Shown here: positions 7,775-15,930 of the stretch, one piece after another
How positions within the stretch are numbered: position 1 is the stretch's first letter
Layout of the letters: each line of letters begins with the position of its first letter
DNA from: JAABYT01 sp041581935
GTDB taxonomy: Bacteria > Pseudomonadota > Gammaproteobacteria > HK1
Assembly (NCBI GenBank): GCA_041581935.1
Contig: JBFICP010000002.1
Location: 1-35,504, forward strand
Length of the DNA stretch: 35,504 nucleotides
Reading direction: 5' to 3'
Made by a program: the position numbers and the translations under genes
Notes under the pieces: model-generated
What the model was told of the DNA's origin: nothing
Databases searched by the model: none
Seen by the model: only the letters and a program-made list of their open reading frames with translations

Positions 7775-8647
7775 TTACACCAACGCCAGAACCGGCGAGC
7801 GGTTCATTCCCCTTGCGACGAATCCTTGCCAGTCATCCGGGAGCGCACGCAGCCGGCGCTCGGCCTCGTCTCGTTGCGCGAACGGCGCGAACACGCAGGC
7901 GCCGGTTCCCGTCATACGTGCGTCACCGGAGCGCGCCAGCCACTCGAGCGCTTCGCCCACCTCGGGATGGAGCGTTTTAACGACGGCCTCGCAGTCGTTT
8001 CCAGCGGATCGGAGCAACGCGTGCAGGGACAGCACCTGGCCGCCGTCCGGCGGCAGAAAGTCGCGTATTTTCAGCGGCGTGCTATTGCGTGTCAACGCGG
8101 GGTCGGCGAACACCCGGGCGGTGGAAACCGCGCAGCCCGGATCGATGATCAGGTACCAGGGCGTCTCCAGCTCGACGGGCTCGAGACGCTCACCGACGCC
8201 TTCGGCGAACGCCGCCCGGCCGTGCACGAAAACCGGCACGTCGGCACCGAGCTCGAGCCCCAGCTCGGCGAGCCGCGCAGTGCCGAGGCCGAGCGCCCAG
8301 AGCTTGTCGAGGGCGAGCAGCGTGGTCGCCGCATCCGAGCTGCCACCGCCGAGACCGGCGCCCATGGGGATACGCTTCTCGACGGCGATATCGATCCCGG
8401 CGGGGCAGGCGGTGCGCTCCTTGAGCAGGCGCGCCGCGCGCACCACCAGATCGGCATCGGCGTCCACACCGGCGAGCGCGGAAACTCTGCGTACGCGACC
8501 GTCGGTCCGCGGCGTGAACGATATCCGGTCTTGCAAATCCAGAAACTGAAACACCGTCTGCAGATCGTGATAACCGTCGTCGCGCCGGCCGAGGACGCGC
8601 AGGAACAGATTCAGCTTAGCGGGCGCGGGCCAGACGGTGGTGGTCAT
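7775..8647 (-). CDS. ispE: 4-(cytidine 5'-diphospho)-2-C-methyl-D-erythritol kinase
   Basis: A 290-residue GHMP kinase of the MEP isoprenoid pathway that phosphorylates CDP-ME at the 2-hydroxyl using ATP. The N-terminal PAPAKLNLFLRVLGRRDDGYH carries the catalytic Lys11 region. The ATP loop IPMGAGLGGGSSDAA is at residues 93-107. DVPVFVHGRAAF holds the second conserved motif, and MTGTGACVFAPF is the C-terminal glycine-rich motif. Start ATG 8647. It lies between lolB and tRNA-Gln in the usual lolB-ispE-prs arrangement. Confidence 0.97.
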   Translation of the reverse strand: MTTTVWPAPAKLNLFLRVLGRRDDGYHDLQTVFQFLDLQDRISFTPRTDGRVRRVSALAGVDADADLVVRAARLLKERTACPAGIDIAVEKRIPMGAGLGGGSSDAATTLLALDKLWALGLGTARLAELGLELGADVPVFVHGRAAFAEGVGERLEPVELETPWYLIIDPGCAVSTARVFADPALTRNSTPLKIRDFLPPDGGQVLSLHALLRSAGNDCEAVVKTLHPEVGEALEWLARSGDARMTGTGACVFAPFAQRDEAERRLRALPDDWQGFVARGMNRSPVLALV

Positions 8648-8696
8648 GTGGAATCGGGATCAACCAGGTCGAGATTAACGCGAACCAATGCCGCCC

Positions 8697-8729
8697 GTAG
8701 GAGCGAGCCTGCGCCTCGAGCGCAATCGT
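8697..8729 (+). repeat. REP-like palindrome between lolB and ispE
   Basis: GTAGGAGCGAGCCTGCGCCT begins with the GTAG foot of REP elements and contains an imperfect stem (GCGAG...CTCGAGC). The 12-mer GAGCGAGCCTGC is identical to the reverse complement of the right element at 3045-3070, which ties the two loci together. It lies in the short gap between lolB (ends 8760) and ispE (starts 8647), as REP elements usually do. Confidence 0.5.
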
Positions 8730-8759
8730 TACCCGGGTTGCGGCGTGGCCAAGCGCAAT

Positions 8760-9425
8760 CTACGTCGAATGCGGCCCGGTCTGCCAGCTTCGCAGCACCA
8801 GCTTTGCCCTCACCCGGACGTTTTCCAGGGTCATCCTGGTCGGCAGGGTCTCGCCGTCGAACTCGCCGTAGCGCTCGAAGCGCACCACCCAGCCGAGCTG
8901 GTGAAGCTCGGCGAGCCGACCGGCCGGGTCGAGCGCCAAGGTGCGGATCGGCGACTCAGGGTCCGGACGTCCGAGGATCCAGTAACGCAATCCCGTCAGC
9001 GGCACGCGCCAGCCGGCATGTGCCTGCATCAGCTCCTCCGCCGTGCCCGCCCGGTAGACGTCGTCGTCGGAGGTATGCATCTCCACCTGACCGGGAGCGC
9101 CGCGCAGCTCCATCAGGCCCTGTCCCAGCGGTCCGCTGAGACGAATGCTGTAACTGTCGCGATCCTGCTGCCACTGAATGCCGGCGCTCCAGGAATCCCG
9201 GGTGGACCGTATGCCGAGCTTGCCGATAACGGTCCACCGGTCGATGTTTGCGAGGCGCGCCTGGCGTTGCACCCAGGCGCGTTGCGGGTCATCGACCGCG
9301 ACCGTCTCGGGAATCGTCTCGCAGGCACCGAGCAGCGCCATCACGCACAGCACGAAGGTGTGTGGTGCGCGGCGCGCGAAACGTCTGCTCGGGGAGTCGG
9401 AGATCAACAGTCCGAATCGACGCAA
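8760..9425 (-). CDS. lolB: outer-membrane lipoprotein LolB
   Basis: LolB receives lipoproteins from periplasmic LolA and inserts them into the outer membrane. The protein has a positively charged N-terminus, a hydrophobic segment and lipobox LLGAC with the lipidated Cys at residue 35. The mature part shows the LolB pattern WTVIGKLGIRSTRDSWSAGI, then LSGPLGQGLMELRG and MQAHAGWRVPLTGLRYWILG, which in this family line the hydrophobic cavity. At 221 residues it is close to the usual length. The proposed start is TTG 9425, 37 bases after the TPR lipoprotein stop; another TTG at 9407 is possible. It precedes ispE as in many Gammaproteobacteria. Confidence 0.93.
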   Translation of the reverse strand: MRRFGLLISDSPSRRFARRAPHTFVLCVMALLGACETIPETVAVDDPQRAWVQRQARLANIDRWTVIGKLGIRSTRDSWSAGIQWQQDRDSYSIRLSGPLGQGLMELRGAPGQVEMHTSDDDVYRAGTAEELMQAHAGWRVPLTGLRYWILGRPDPESPIRTLALDPAGRLAELHQLGWVVRFERYGEFDGETLPTRMTLENVRVRAKLVLRSWQTGPHST

Positions 9426-9462
9426 CGGGCCGCGCCGCCCGACGCCGCTCGAACGGCAGTGT

Positions 9463-11286
9463 TCATTGCTCGAAGCGTTTTTTCACGTCCAGTAGCCGCG
9501 GGTCGTCGGGTTTGCTCCTGAGCGCCGAGTCCCAGATCTCGTGAGCGCCTTTCTTGTCGCCCATTACCCACAGAACCTCGCCCAGATGCGCGGCAATCTC
9601 CGGATCGCCGTTGAGCTCCATGGCCCGGCGCAGATGCTGGAGCGCCTCCTGGAGCCGCCCCATGCGATAGAGGGTCCAGCCCATGCTGTCGATCACGTAA
9701 TGGTCGTCGGGCTTGAGCTCAAAGGCTCGCTTGACGAGCTCGTAGGCCTCGTCATAGCGATCGGTGCGATCCGCCAGCGTGTATCCGAGCGCATTGAGCG
9801 CATCGGCATTGTTCGGCTCGCGCGAGAGAATGGATCGCAGATCACGCTCGAGAAGCTCGAGGTTATCCATCTTCTCGGCGAGCATGGCGCGCGAGTACAG
9901 CAGGTCGGTGTCGTCCGGGTAATCGGCGAGCGCGCCGTTGTAGACCGCCATCGCCTCCTCGTAGTCCTTGCGCTTGGTGAGGATTTCCGCCTCGGCGCGG
10001 TAGATGCGTATCGCCTGCTGAGTGTTGTCGCTGCGAAGCCCGTGAAGGTGGGCACGCGCCTGGACCAGGCGCCCGCTTTCGGCCAGCAGCACCGCGGCGC
10101 GCACCTGCGCATTCAGTCGATGCTCGCCGTCGGTGACCCTGCGGTACGCGGCGAGCGCTGCCTCGATGTCTTCCTTCGATTCGGCGATCTGACCGAGGTA
10201 GTAGTAAGCCACCGACACTCGCTCGCGGCGTGCCACCAGCTCCTCGAACTGCGCCTCAGCTTTATCGAGCTGATTGGTCTGCAGGAGCAGCAAGCCGTAG
10301 GCATAGCGCACGTCGGAATTGTCGGGCGCTCGCTCCGATAGCCGCCGGAACTGCTCCAAAGCGTCCTCGTACTGCTTGGCGTCGACCAGCAGGCGCGCGT
10401 AGGTCAGACGAACGCGATCGGAATCAGGGCGCCGCTCGAGCGCCTCGTTGAGCGTGTCGAGGGCCGATTCGGTCTTGCCCTGGCGCTGCAACAAGCGCGC
10501 ATAGATGATGAGGGTCTGCGGACTGTCCGGTTCCAGGGCCAGCACTTTTTCGTAGACCTCGACGGCGCGATCGGTCTGACCGGCACGCGCCAGAAGCTGT
10601 GCGAACGCAGCCTGAGCGTGCGCATCGTCGGGGCGACCGGCAACCAGTCGCGCCATCACTGCAACGGCGATGGTCTTGTCCCGCTCGCGCGCGAGCATGT
10701 CGCCGATGCGCGGGTAGGCTTCCGCGGAGCCTCCTGGATAGTGGGGAACGGCCGCATCGAGCTGGCGTACGGCAGTATCGATCTCGCCGGCACGCAACAG
10801 CAGGGCAGCGTAGACCTGTCGGGCATCGGTGCTTTCCGGTGCCATTTGCGTCCACAAATTGGCCGCCTCGAGACCACCTTCCTGATCACGGGCGAAAACC
10901 GCGATGCGCACCGCGCGCTCGGCGACCGCCGGGTCACGGGTCTCGCGGGCCACGTCCAGGTAGTTCTGCAGGGAAATGTCGAGGCGCCCGCGGCGCCCGG
11001 CAATCTCGGCAACCAGCAGCTTGTAAAGATTGTCCCCGGAGGAGGGCTCGGCCCCGGGCGCTGCGGATACCTCAGGGGTAGCGCTGGCCGGCGCCGATGG
11101 CTCTTCGAGCGCTGCCGGGGGCTCGGCGGGAGCCGCTTCGTCCTTGGTGGGTATCATCTCGGCGCAGCCGGCCACGGCGAGGCTCATGGCCAGGATCAAG
11201 CCGCCCGGTGAAAGCAGCGCGGCGGCGCCGGGGCACCGAGCGGATTCGAGGCCGGATATCGACCTGTTCATTGCAGTCGTGCTCAT
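9463..11286 (-). CDS. tetratricopeptide-repeat lipoprotein (PA4667-like)
   Basis: A 607-residue exported lipoprotein. The signal sequence ends in the lipobox LAVAGC with Cys at residue 41; a Pro/Ala-rich linker follows to about residue 85. The rest is a run of TPR helices, with repeats such as AVEVYEKVLALEPDSPQTL, ALDTLNEALERRPDSDRVRL, ALEQFRRLSERAPDNSDVRY and AYELVKRAFELKPDDHYVI. TPR proteins upstream of lolB in pseudomonads have this layout; the exact role is not established to my knowledge. A scaffold role in lipoprotein or envelope assembly is inference from the neighbour LolB. GGAG lies 13 bases before ATG 11286. It is transcribed divergently from hemA. Confidence 0.88.
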   Translation of the reverse strand: MSTTAMNRSISGLESARCPGAAALLSPGGLILAMSLAVAGCAEMIPTKDEAAPAEPPAALEEPSAPASATPEVSAAPGAEPSSGDNLYKLLVAEIAGRRGRLDISLQNYLDVARETRDPAVAERAVRIAVFARDQEGGLEAANLWTQMAPESTDARQVYAALLLRAGEIDTAVRQLDAAVPHYPGGSAEAYPRIGDMLARERDKTIAVAVMARLVAGRPDDAHAQAAFAQLLARAGQTDRAVEVYEKVLALEPDSPQTLIIYARLLQRQGKTESALDTLNEALERRPDSDRVRLTYARLLVDAKQYEDALEQFRRLSERAPDNSDVRYAYGLLLLQTNQLDKAEAQFEELVARRERVSVAYYYLGQIAESKEDIEAALAAYRRVTDGEHRLNAQVRAAVLLAESGRLVQARAHLHGLRSDNTQQAIRIYRAEAEILTKRKDYEEAMAVYNGALADYPDDTDLLYSRAMLAEKMDNLELLERDLRSILSREPNNADALNALGYTLADRTDRYDEAYELVKRAFELKPDDHYVIDSMGWTLYRMGRLQEALQHLRRAMELNGDPEIAAHLGEVLWVMGDKKGAHEIWDSALRSKPDDPRLLDVKKRFEQ

Positions 11287-11439
11287 AGATATTTTGAGTC
11301 TCCGGCGTGGCTCGCGTTCCCGGTAACAGTAGCTTAGTCAGTCGCGGCGTCCGGAACAGTGTCGGGGTTCGCGTCCCTGCCATGCCCTGGAGGCGCCGGG
11401 CGGATCTCGAGGCCTCCACCGGGTAGTGGAAACCCGCAC

Positions 11440-11445
11440 TATAAT
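11440..11445 (+). promoter_or_regulatory. -10 element of the hemA-prfA-prmC promoter
   Basis: A perfect TATAAT lies between the divergent TPR-lipoprotein and hemA genes, on the plus strand. No good -35 hexamer is found 16-18 bases upstream, so the assignment rests on the -10 alone. Transcription would start near 11452, giving a leader of about 150 bases before hemA. The rest of the 11287-11600 interval holds a GGCGC/GCGCC hairpin at 11526-11540 and the leader ORF described separately. Confidence 0.5.
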
Positions 11446-11457
11446 CGCGCTTTTTCC

Positions 11458-11604
11458 ATGCGTAAACTACCGAGTCGACAGGGATTTTGCCTCCAATCCG
11501 GCACCGCCGAGGGAGACCCGGTCGAGGCGCGGCTGGCGCCGCTTGATCTTCGCGCCGACCATGCCGCAGTATTTTTTCGGTTGCTTGTCGAATTCGCGAT
11601 ATGA
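11458..11604 (+). CDS. possible 48-residue leader ORF coupled to hemA
   Basis: An ATG about 12 bases after a perfect -10 element opens a 48-codon frame, beginning MRKLPSRQGF and ending RLLVEFAI. Its TGA at 11602-11604 overlaps the hemA ATG at 11601 (ATGA), the same arrangement seen at four sure gene pairs in this window. hemA has no visible ribosome site of its own, so coupled translation would make sense. The peptide has no recognised domain and a single Cys. It could be a chance frame: a 48-codon opening is not rare at this GC content. Coding status is unproven. Confidence 0.35.
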   Translation: MRKLPSRQGFCLQSGTAEGDPVEARLAPLDLRADHAAVFFRLLVEFAI

Positions 11605-12926
11605 CTCTCTTCGCTTGCGGAGTAAATCATTTATCGGCGCCGGTGAGCATGCGCGAGCGGGTTGTCTTCGGACCCGAGGAGCTGCCGCGGGCGCTCGGCG
11701 AGCTGCGCGGCTGCAACGGCGTCGAGGAAGCGGCGATTCTTTCCACGTGTAACCGAACGGATCTCTATCTGGGGCTCGAGGATGGCGCTGACATGGCGGT
11801 CAAGCGCTGGTTCCAGCACTATCACGGCTTGAGCAGCGCCGAGCTGGAGCGTCACCTGTACATCCACCGGCAGGACGGCGCGGTGCGGCACGTGATGCGG
11901 GTGGCGAGTGGGCTCGACTCCATGGTGCTCGGCGAGCCGCAGATTCTCGGCCAGCTGAAATCCGCCTACGGCGCGGCGCGCAGCTCCGGCACCCTCGGAA
12001 CGCTGCTCGGAAAGCTGTTCCAGCAGGCGTTTTTCGTCGCCAAACGCGTGCGCACCGACACCGCCATCGGCTCGAGCCCGATCTCCGTCGCCTTCGCCGC
12101 CGTGGCACTGGCGCGGCAGATCCTCGGCAACCTGTCGACGCACACGGCGCTGCTCATCGGCGCCGGCGAGACCATCGAGCTCGCCGCGCGGCACCTGGCC
12201 GGAAGCGGGTTGGGGCGCATGATCATTGCCAACCGCACCCTCGAGAATGCCCATCGACTGGCGTCGGAGTTCGCCGGCTACGCCATCGAGCTCGACGAGA
12301 TCCCCGTTCACCTTGCGGAAGCCGATATCGTCATCGCATCGACCGGCAGCCCCGATACCGTCCTGCGCCTCGAAGACGCGCAACGCGCCATGCGAGCGCG
12401 AAAGCGCCGCCCGGTGTTCATGGTCGACATCGCGGTGCCGCTCGACATCGATTCGGCCGTGGGCACCCTCGAGGACGTCTACCTGTACACCGTCGACGAT
12501 CTCCACGACGTCATCGAGGACAACCTTCGCTCGCGAGAGGACGCCGCGCGCCAGGCCGAAGAGATCATCGATCAGCATGTCGGTCGCTTCATGAGCTGGC
12601 TCGGAACGCGGGAGGTGCTCGCAACCATCCGCGCGTTTCGCGGCGGCGCCGAGGAGGCACGCGACGCGGTGCTGGAAAAGGCGCGCCGGCGCCTGGCCGC
12701 GGGTGTGCCTGCCGACGAGGTGATGGACTATCTCGCGTACACGCTCACCAACAAGCTGCTGCACACCCCCACCGTACAGATCCGGGACGCAGGCGCCGGC
12801 GCGCGCCATGAGCTGATTGCCGCCGCCCGCACGCTCTACGAGCTCGACGGCGATGCCACGCGCGACACCGACGCGGACGAAGGCAACGAGGAGAGCGACG
12901 CAAGCGGCGACGGAAGTGCGTCATGA
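11601..12926 (+). CDS. hemA: glutamyl-tRNA reductase
   Basis: HemA reduces glutamyl-tRNA(Glu) with NADPH to glutamate-1-semialdehyde, the first step of C5 tetrapyrrole synthesis. The catalytic Cys50 is in ILSTCNRTDLY. GLDSMVLGEPQILGQLK is the family signature. The NADPH domain holds LLIGAGETIELAARHL, and a dimerisation helix forms the C-terminus. At 441 residues it is slightly longer than the E. coli enzyme because of an acidic Asp/Glu-rich tail. The start ATG overlaps the stop of a short upstream frame and has no ribosome site. It is followed by prfA with an ATGA overlap, the classic hemA-prfA-prmC operon. Confidence 0.97.
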   Translation: MTLFACGVNHLSAPVSMRERVVFGPEELPRALGELRGCNGVEEAAILSTCNRTDLYLGLEDGADMAVKRWFQHYHGLSSAELERHLYIHRQDGAVRHVMRVASGLDSMVLGEPQILGQLKSAYGAARSSGTLGTLLGKLFQQAFFVAKRVRTDTAIGSSPISVAFAAVALARQILGNLSTHTALLIGAGETIELAARHLAGSGLGRMIIANRTLENAHRLASEFAGYAIELDEIPVHLAEADIVIASTGSPDTVLRLEDAQRAMRARKRRPVFMVDIAVPLDIDSAVGTLEDVYLYTVDDLHDVIEDNLRSREDAARQAEEIIDQHVGRFMSWLGTREVLATIRAFRGGAEEARDAVLEKARRRLAAGVPADEVMDYLAYTLTNKLLHTPTVQIRDAGAGARHELIAAARTLYELDGDATRDTDADEGNEESDASGDGSAS

Positions 12927-14005
12927 ATCCGTCCACCCTGGAAAAGCTCGAGGGCCTGAGTGAGCGCCTCGAGGAGCTCAGCTCGCTCCTCGCCGACGCC
13001 GGCGTCATTGCCGATCAGGAGCGCTTCAGAAACTTCGCCAAGGAGCATGCCGAGCTCACGCCGGTAGTGGATGCGTTCCAGCAGTACAACCGGGTGATGG
13101 AAAGCATCGCGTCGGCGCAAGAGCTGCTCAATGACACCGATCCGGCCATGAAAGCGCTGGCACAGGAAGAGCTCGAGCAGGCACAGGCGCAAAAAGGCGA
13201 TCTGGAGCGGCAGCTCGAGACATTACTGATTCCGAAGGACCCCGCCGACAACAGCAATATTTTCGTCGAGATTCGCGCCGGCACCGGCGGCGATGAGGCG
13301 GCGCTGTTTGCCGGGGATCTGTTTCGCATGTACTGCCGCTACGCGGAGCTGCGCGACTGGAAGATCGAACCTTTGAGCGAGAGCCCCGGCGAGCACGGCG
13401 GATACAAGGAAGTCATTGCGCGGGTTATCGGGCGCGGCGCGTATGCCCGGCTCAAGTTCGAATCCGGCGGTCACCGAGTGCAGCGGGTGCCGGAAACCGA
13501 ATCGCAGGGCCGTATCCACACCTCCGCGTGCACCGTCGCCGTGCTCCCGGAGGTCGATGAGATCGAAGACGTGGCCATCGATGATTCGGATCTGCGTATC
13601 GACACCTACCGCGCCTCGGGCGCCGGCGGTCAGCACGTCAACAAGACCGATTCAGCAATTCGAATTACCCACCTGCCGAGCAACACGGTGGTCGAGTGTC
13701 AGGATGAGCGCTCGCAGCACAAAAATCGCGCCCGAGCCATGTCGCTGCTGCGTGCGAAGCTGGTGGCGGCAGAGCGCGAGCGTCAAAGTGCCGAGCGCGC
13801 CGAGACGCGTCGCCTGCTGGTCGGCAGTGGCGATCGCTCGCAACGCATCCGCACCTACAATTTCCCCCAGGGAAGGCTCACCGATCACCGCATCAACCTC
13901 ACACTCTACAAGCTCTCCGAGATCATGGCCGGCAACCTGGACCAGGTCATCGAGCCCCTGCTTCGCGAGGAGCAGGCGGAGAAGCTGGCGGCCCTCGGAA
14001 CATGA
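12923..14005 (+). CDS. prfA: peptide chain release factor 1
   Basis: RF1 ends translation at UAA and UAG. The 360-residue length is standard. The GGQ catalytic motif is at residues 235-237 (ASGAGGQHVNKTDSAIRITH). The N-terminal coiled coil is followed by the PCRF domain, with VEIRAGTGGDEAALFAGDLF. The C-terminal NFPQGRLTDHRINLTLYKL is typical. The ATG overlaps the hemA stop, and the stop overlaps prmC. PrmC, encoded next, methylates Gln237. Confidence 0.98.
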   Translation: MNPSTLEKLEGLSERLEELSSLLADAGVIADQERFRNFAKEHAELTPVVDAFQQYNRVMESIASAQELLNDTDPAMKALAQEELEQAQAQKGDLERQLETLLIPKDPADNSNIFVEIRAGTGGDEAALFAGDLFRMYCRYAELRDWKIEPLSESPGEHGGYKEVIARVIGRGAYARLKFESGGHRVQRVPETESQGRIHTSACTVAVLPEVDEIEDVAIDDSDLRIDTYRASGAGGQHVNKTDSAIRITHLPSNTVVECQDERSQHKNRARAMSLLRAKLVAAERERQSAERAETRRLLVGSGDRSQRIRTYNFPQGRLTDHRINLTLYKLSEIMAGNLDQVIEPLLREEQAEKLAALGT

Positions 14006-14970
14006 GCGCCGAGGCAATGAGCGCGGACCGAATGAGCGGCAGGGTGGAAACCAGCGGCGAGCTGCTGGCCTCGGCGGTCGCGACGCTCGGCCCCCAACAA
14101 ACCGGCGCGCGTCTCGATGCGGAGGTCCTGCTCGCCTACGCACTCGATGCCCCGCGGGTACGCTTGCACGCGCGGCCCGACGCGCCGGTGACGCCGAGCC
14201 GGGCCGCCCGATACCGCGCGCTCATCGCGCGGCGCGCCGGCGGCGAGCCGGTCGCGTACCTGACGGGGTTGCGCGAGTTCTGGTCACTGAGCCTGGAGGT
14301 CACGCGGGACACCCTCATTCCGCGCCCCGAAACCGAGCGTCTGGTGGAGGTGGCCCTGGCGCGGATCCCCGACGCAGCGGCGTTCACCCTGGCCGACCTC
14401 GGCACCGGCTGCGGCGCCGTGGCAGCGGCCATCGCCAGTGAACGCCGTGGGTGCCGCATCGTCGCCACGGACATCTGTCCGCGCGCACTCGCGGTGGCGG
14501 CCCGCAACATCGAGCGCCTCGGGCTCGATAATGTCAGTCTGCGGCAGGGCGACTGGTGCGATGCTCTGGCCGATGGACTCGCCGATGGACTCGCCGATGG
14601 ACTGGCCGATGGGCTGGCCGATGGGCTGGCCGGAGCTTCGGCCGGTTCCGGCGGCGTTGGCGGCGATCGCTTCGCTCTCATCGTCTCGAACCCTCCTTAC
14701 GTGGCCCGGCGCGATCCGCATCTGGCCAGCGGCGACGTGCGCTTCGAGCCACCCATCGCGCTTCGCAGCGGCGACGACGGTCTGCAAGCCATTCGCCGCA
14801 TCGCCGCGGGGGCGCGCGAGCACCTGCTGGCGGATGGCGCGCTGGTGCTCGAGCACGGTCACGATCAGGGTCCCGCGGTGCGCGCCCTCCTGCGTCGCCA
14901 CGGTTATCGGGACGTGCGTGGTTACCGGGACCTGGCGGGTAACGATCGCGTCGTGGCGGGCATCCTGTAG
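14002..14970 (+). CDS. prmC: release factor glutamine N5-methyltransferase with a repeat-encoded insert
   Basis: PrmC transfers methyl from SAM to the GGQ glutamine of release factors. The SAM loop is LADLGTGCGAVAAAIA, and the catalytic NPPY is at residues 230-233, followed by DPHLASGDVRFEP as in E. coli PrmC. At 322 residues it is about 45 longer than E. coli PrmC. Part of the excess is a longer N-terminus (ATGs at 14002, 14017 and 14032 are all possible starts). The rest is an insert between GDWCDAL and FALIVSNPPY, built from five ADGL units plus a Gly/Ala/Ser linker. The E. coli protein has only a few residues there. All core motifs are intact, so it should be active. Confidence 0.96.
   Translation: MSAEAMSADRMSGRVETSGELLASAVATLGPQQTGARLDAEVLLAYALDAPRVRLHARPDAPVTPSRAARYRALIARRAGGEPVAYLTGLREFWSLSLEVTRDTLIPRPETERLVEVALARIPDAAAFTLADLGTGCGAVAAAIASERRGCRIVATDICPRALAVAARNIERLGLDNVSLRQGDWCDALADGLADGLADGLADGLADGLAGASAGSGGVGGDRFALIVSNPPYVARRDPHLASGDVRFEPPIALRSGDDGLQAIRRIAAGAREHLLADGALVLEHGHDQGPAVRALLRRHGYRDVRGYRDLAGNDRVVAGIL
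14569..14628 (+). repeat. five tandem 12-bp repeats inside prmC
   Basis: Five head-to-tail units run at 14569, 14581, 14593, 14605 and 14617. Units 1-2 read GCCGATGGACTC, unit 3 GCCGATGGACTG, and units 4-5 GCCGATGGGCTG. They are in frame and encode ADGL five times. Identity within neighbouring units and small changes across the array point to recent slippage or unequal crossover. Confidence 0.95.
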
Positions 14971-14990
14971 GCGGGCTTCGCTGCGATGCG
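14966..14990 (+). repeat. degenerate REP-like element after prmC
   Basis: TGTAGGCGGGCTTCGCTGCG overlaps the prmC TAG stop. It starts with the GTAG foot and GCGGGCTT core shared with the element at 3012, but the palindrome is decayed. Placement at a gene 3' end fits a REP; chance similarity cannot be excluded. Confidence 0.3.
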
Positions 14991-15045
14991 CCTTGAAAAT
15001 CACCCGTCGGTTGCGTGAACCACGCGCTCGGCGGAGACTAGTCCC

Positions 15046-15825
15046 ATGACCCCGGATCAGGAATCGCGCTACAGCCGTCACATGCTGCTGGCTCAGATCG
15101 GCCGTCAAGGCCAGGAAAAGCTGCTGGCCGCGCGCGTGCTGATCGTGGGCATGGGCGGCCTGGGCTCACCGGTAGCCATGTACCTGGCGGCCTCCGGAGT
15201 CGGTCATCTGGTGCTCACGGACTTCGACGTCGTCGAGCTCTCGAACCTGCAGCGTCAGATCATTCATCACACCGACGACGTTGGCGAGAACAAGGTGGAG
15301 TCGGCGCGCAGGGCCATCAGGGATCTCAATCCGGAGATCCAGGTCACGGCCTTTCCCTGGGCGCTTGCGGACGAGGATCTGGCCCGCGAGATCCGCGCGG
15401 CCGACGTCGTCATCGATGCCTGTGACAACTTCGAAAGCCGTTTCGAAATGAATGCCGCGTGCTGGCGGCTCGGCACACCCCTGGTGTCCGCCGCCGCCAT
15501 GCGCATGGATGGTCAGGTGAGCGTGTTCGACCCGAGACAGCCGACGAGCCCCTGCTATCGATGCCTGTATAGCGACGAATCCGTTGAGGGCGAAGCCTGC
15601 TCCCAGGTGGGCGTGCTGGCGCCGCTGCTCGGCATCGTCGGGAGCATCCAGGCAACCGAGGCGATGAAGCTCATCGTGGGGATGGGCACGCCCCTGGTGG
15701 GGCGGGTGCTGGTGATCGATGCGCTGGCGATGGAGCTTCGCACGTTGAAGCTCGGCAAGGATCCCGAATGTCCCGTGTGCAGCGCGACCGCCGGTGCCCG
15801 GGCTTCCAGAGCGGCGGGCGGGTAG
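15046..15825 (+). CDS. moeB: MoeB/ThiF/HesA-family adenylyltransferase
   Basis: A 259-residue E1-like enzyme that adenylates the C-terminal Gly-Gly of a ubiquitin-like sulfur carrier (MoaD in molybdopterin, ThiS in thiamine synthesis). The nucleotide loop VGMGGLGSP starts at residue 34. Zinc cysteines are C170/C173 and C242/C245, almost the E. coli MoeB positions. C185 (EACSQVGVLAP) matches the conserved thiol position. NLQRQIIHHTDDVGENK is the family signature. GGAG lies 10 bases before the ATG. Position after hemA-prfA-prmC is typical for moeB in Gammaproteobacteria; no moa, moe or thi gene is near, so a ThiF role remains possible. Confidence 0.88.
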   Translation: MTPDQESRYSRHMLLAQIGRQGQEKLLAARVLIVGMGGLGSPVAMYLAASGVGHLVLTDFDVVELSNLQRQIIHHTDDVGENKVESARRAIRDLNPEIQVTAFPWALADEDLAREIRAADVVIDACDNFESRFEMNAACWRLGTPLVSAAAMRMDGQVSVFDPRQPTSPCYRCLYSDESVEGEACSQVGVLAPLLGIVGSIQATEAMKLIVGMGTPLVGRVLVIDALAMELRTLKLGKDPECPVCSATAGARASRAAGG

Positions 15826-15930
15826 CACCCAGGCGCCCACACCCGGGGCATCGCACGATGCGTTGTTCGTCGCACGGGGAGCTTGATAGCATGCAGCCGC
15901 AATGGCTTTAGCTACCACTGCCTGCTGAGC

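Noticed and set aside
7826..9139. 437-codon plus-strand frame opposite ispE and lolB
   Set aside because: It opposes intact GHMP and lipobox motifs and resembles no protein.
14569..14628. CRISPR array
   Set aside because: The 12-bp units are contiguous, without spacers, and in frame within prmC.
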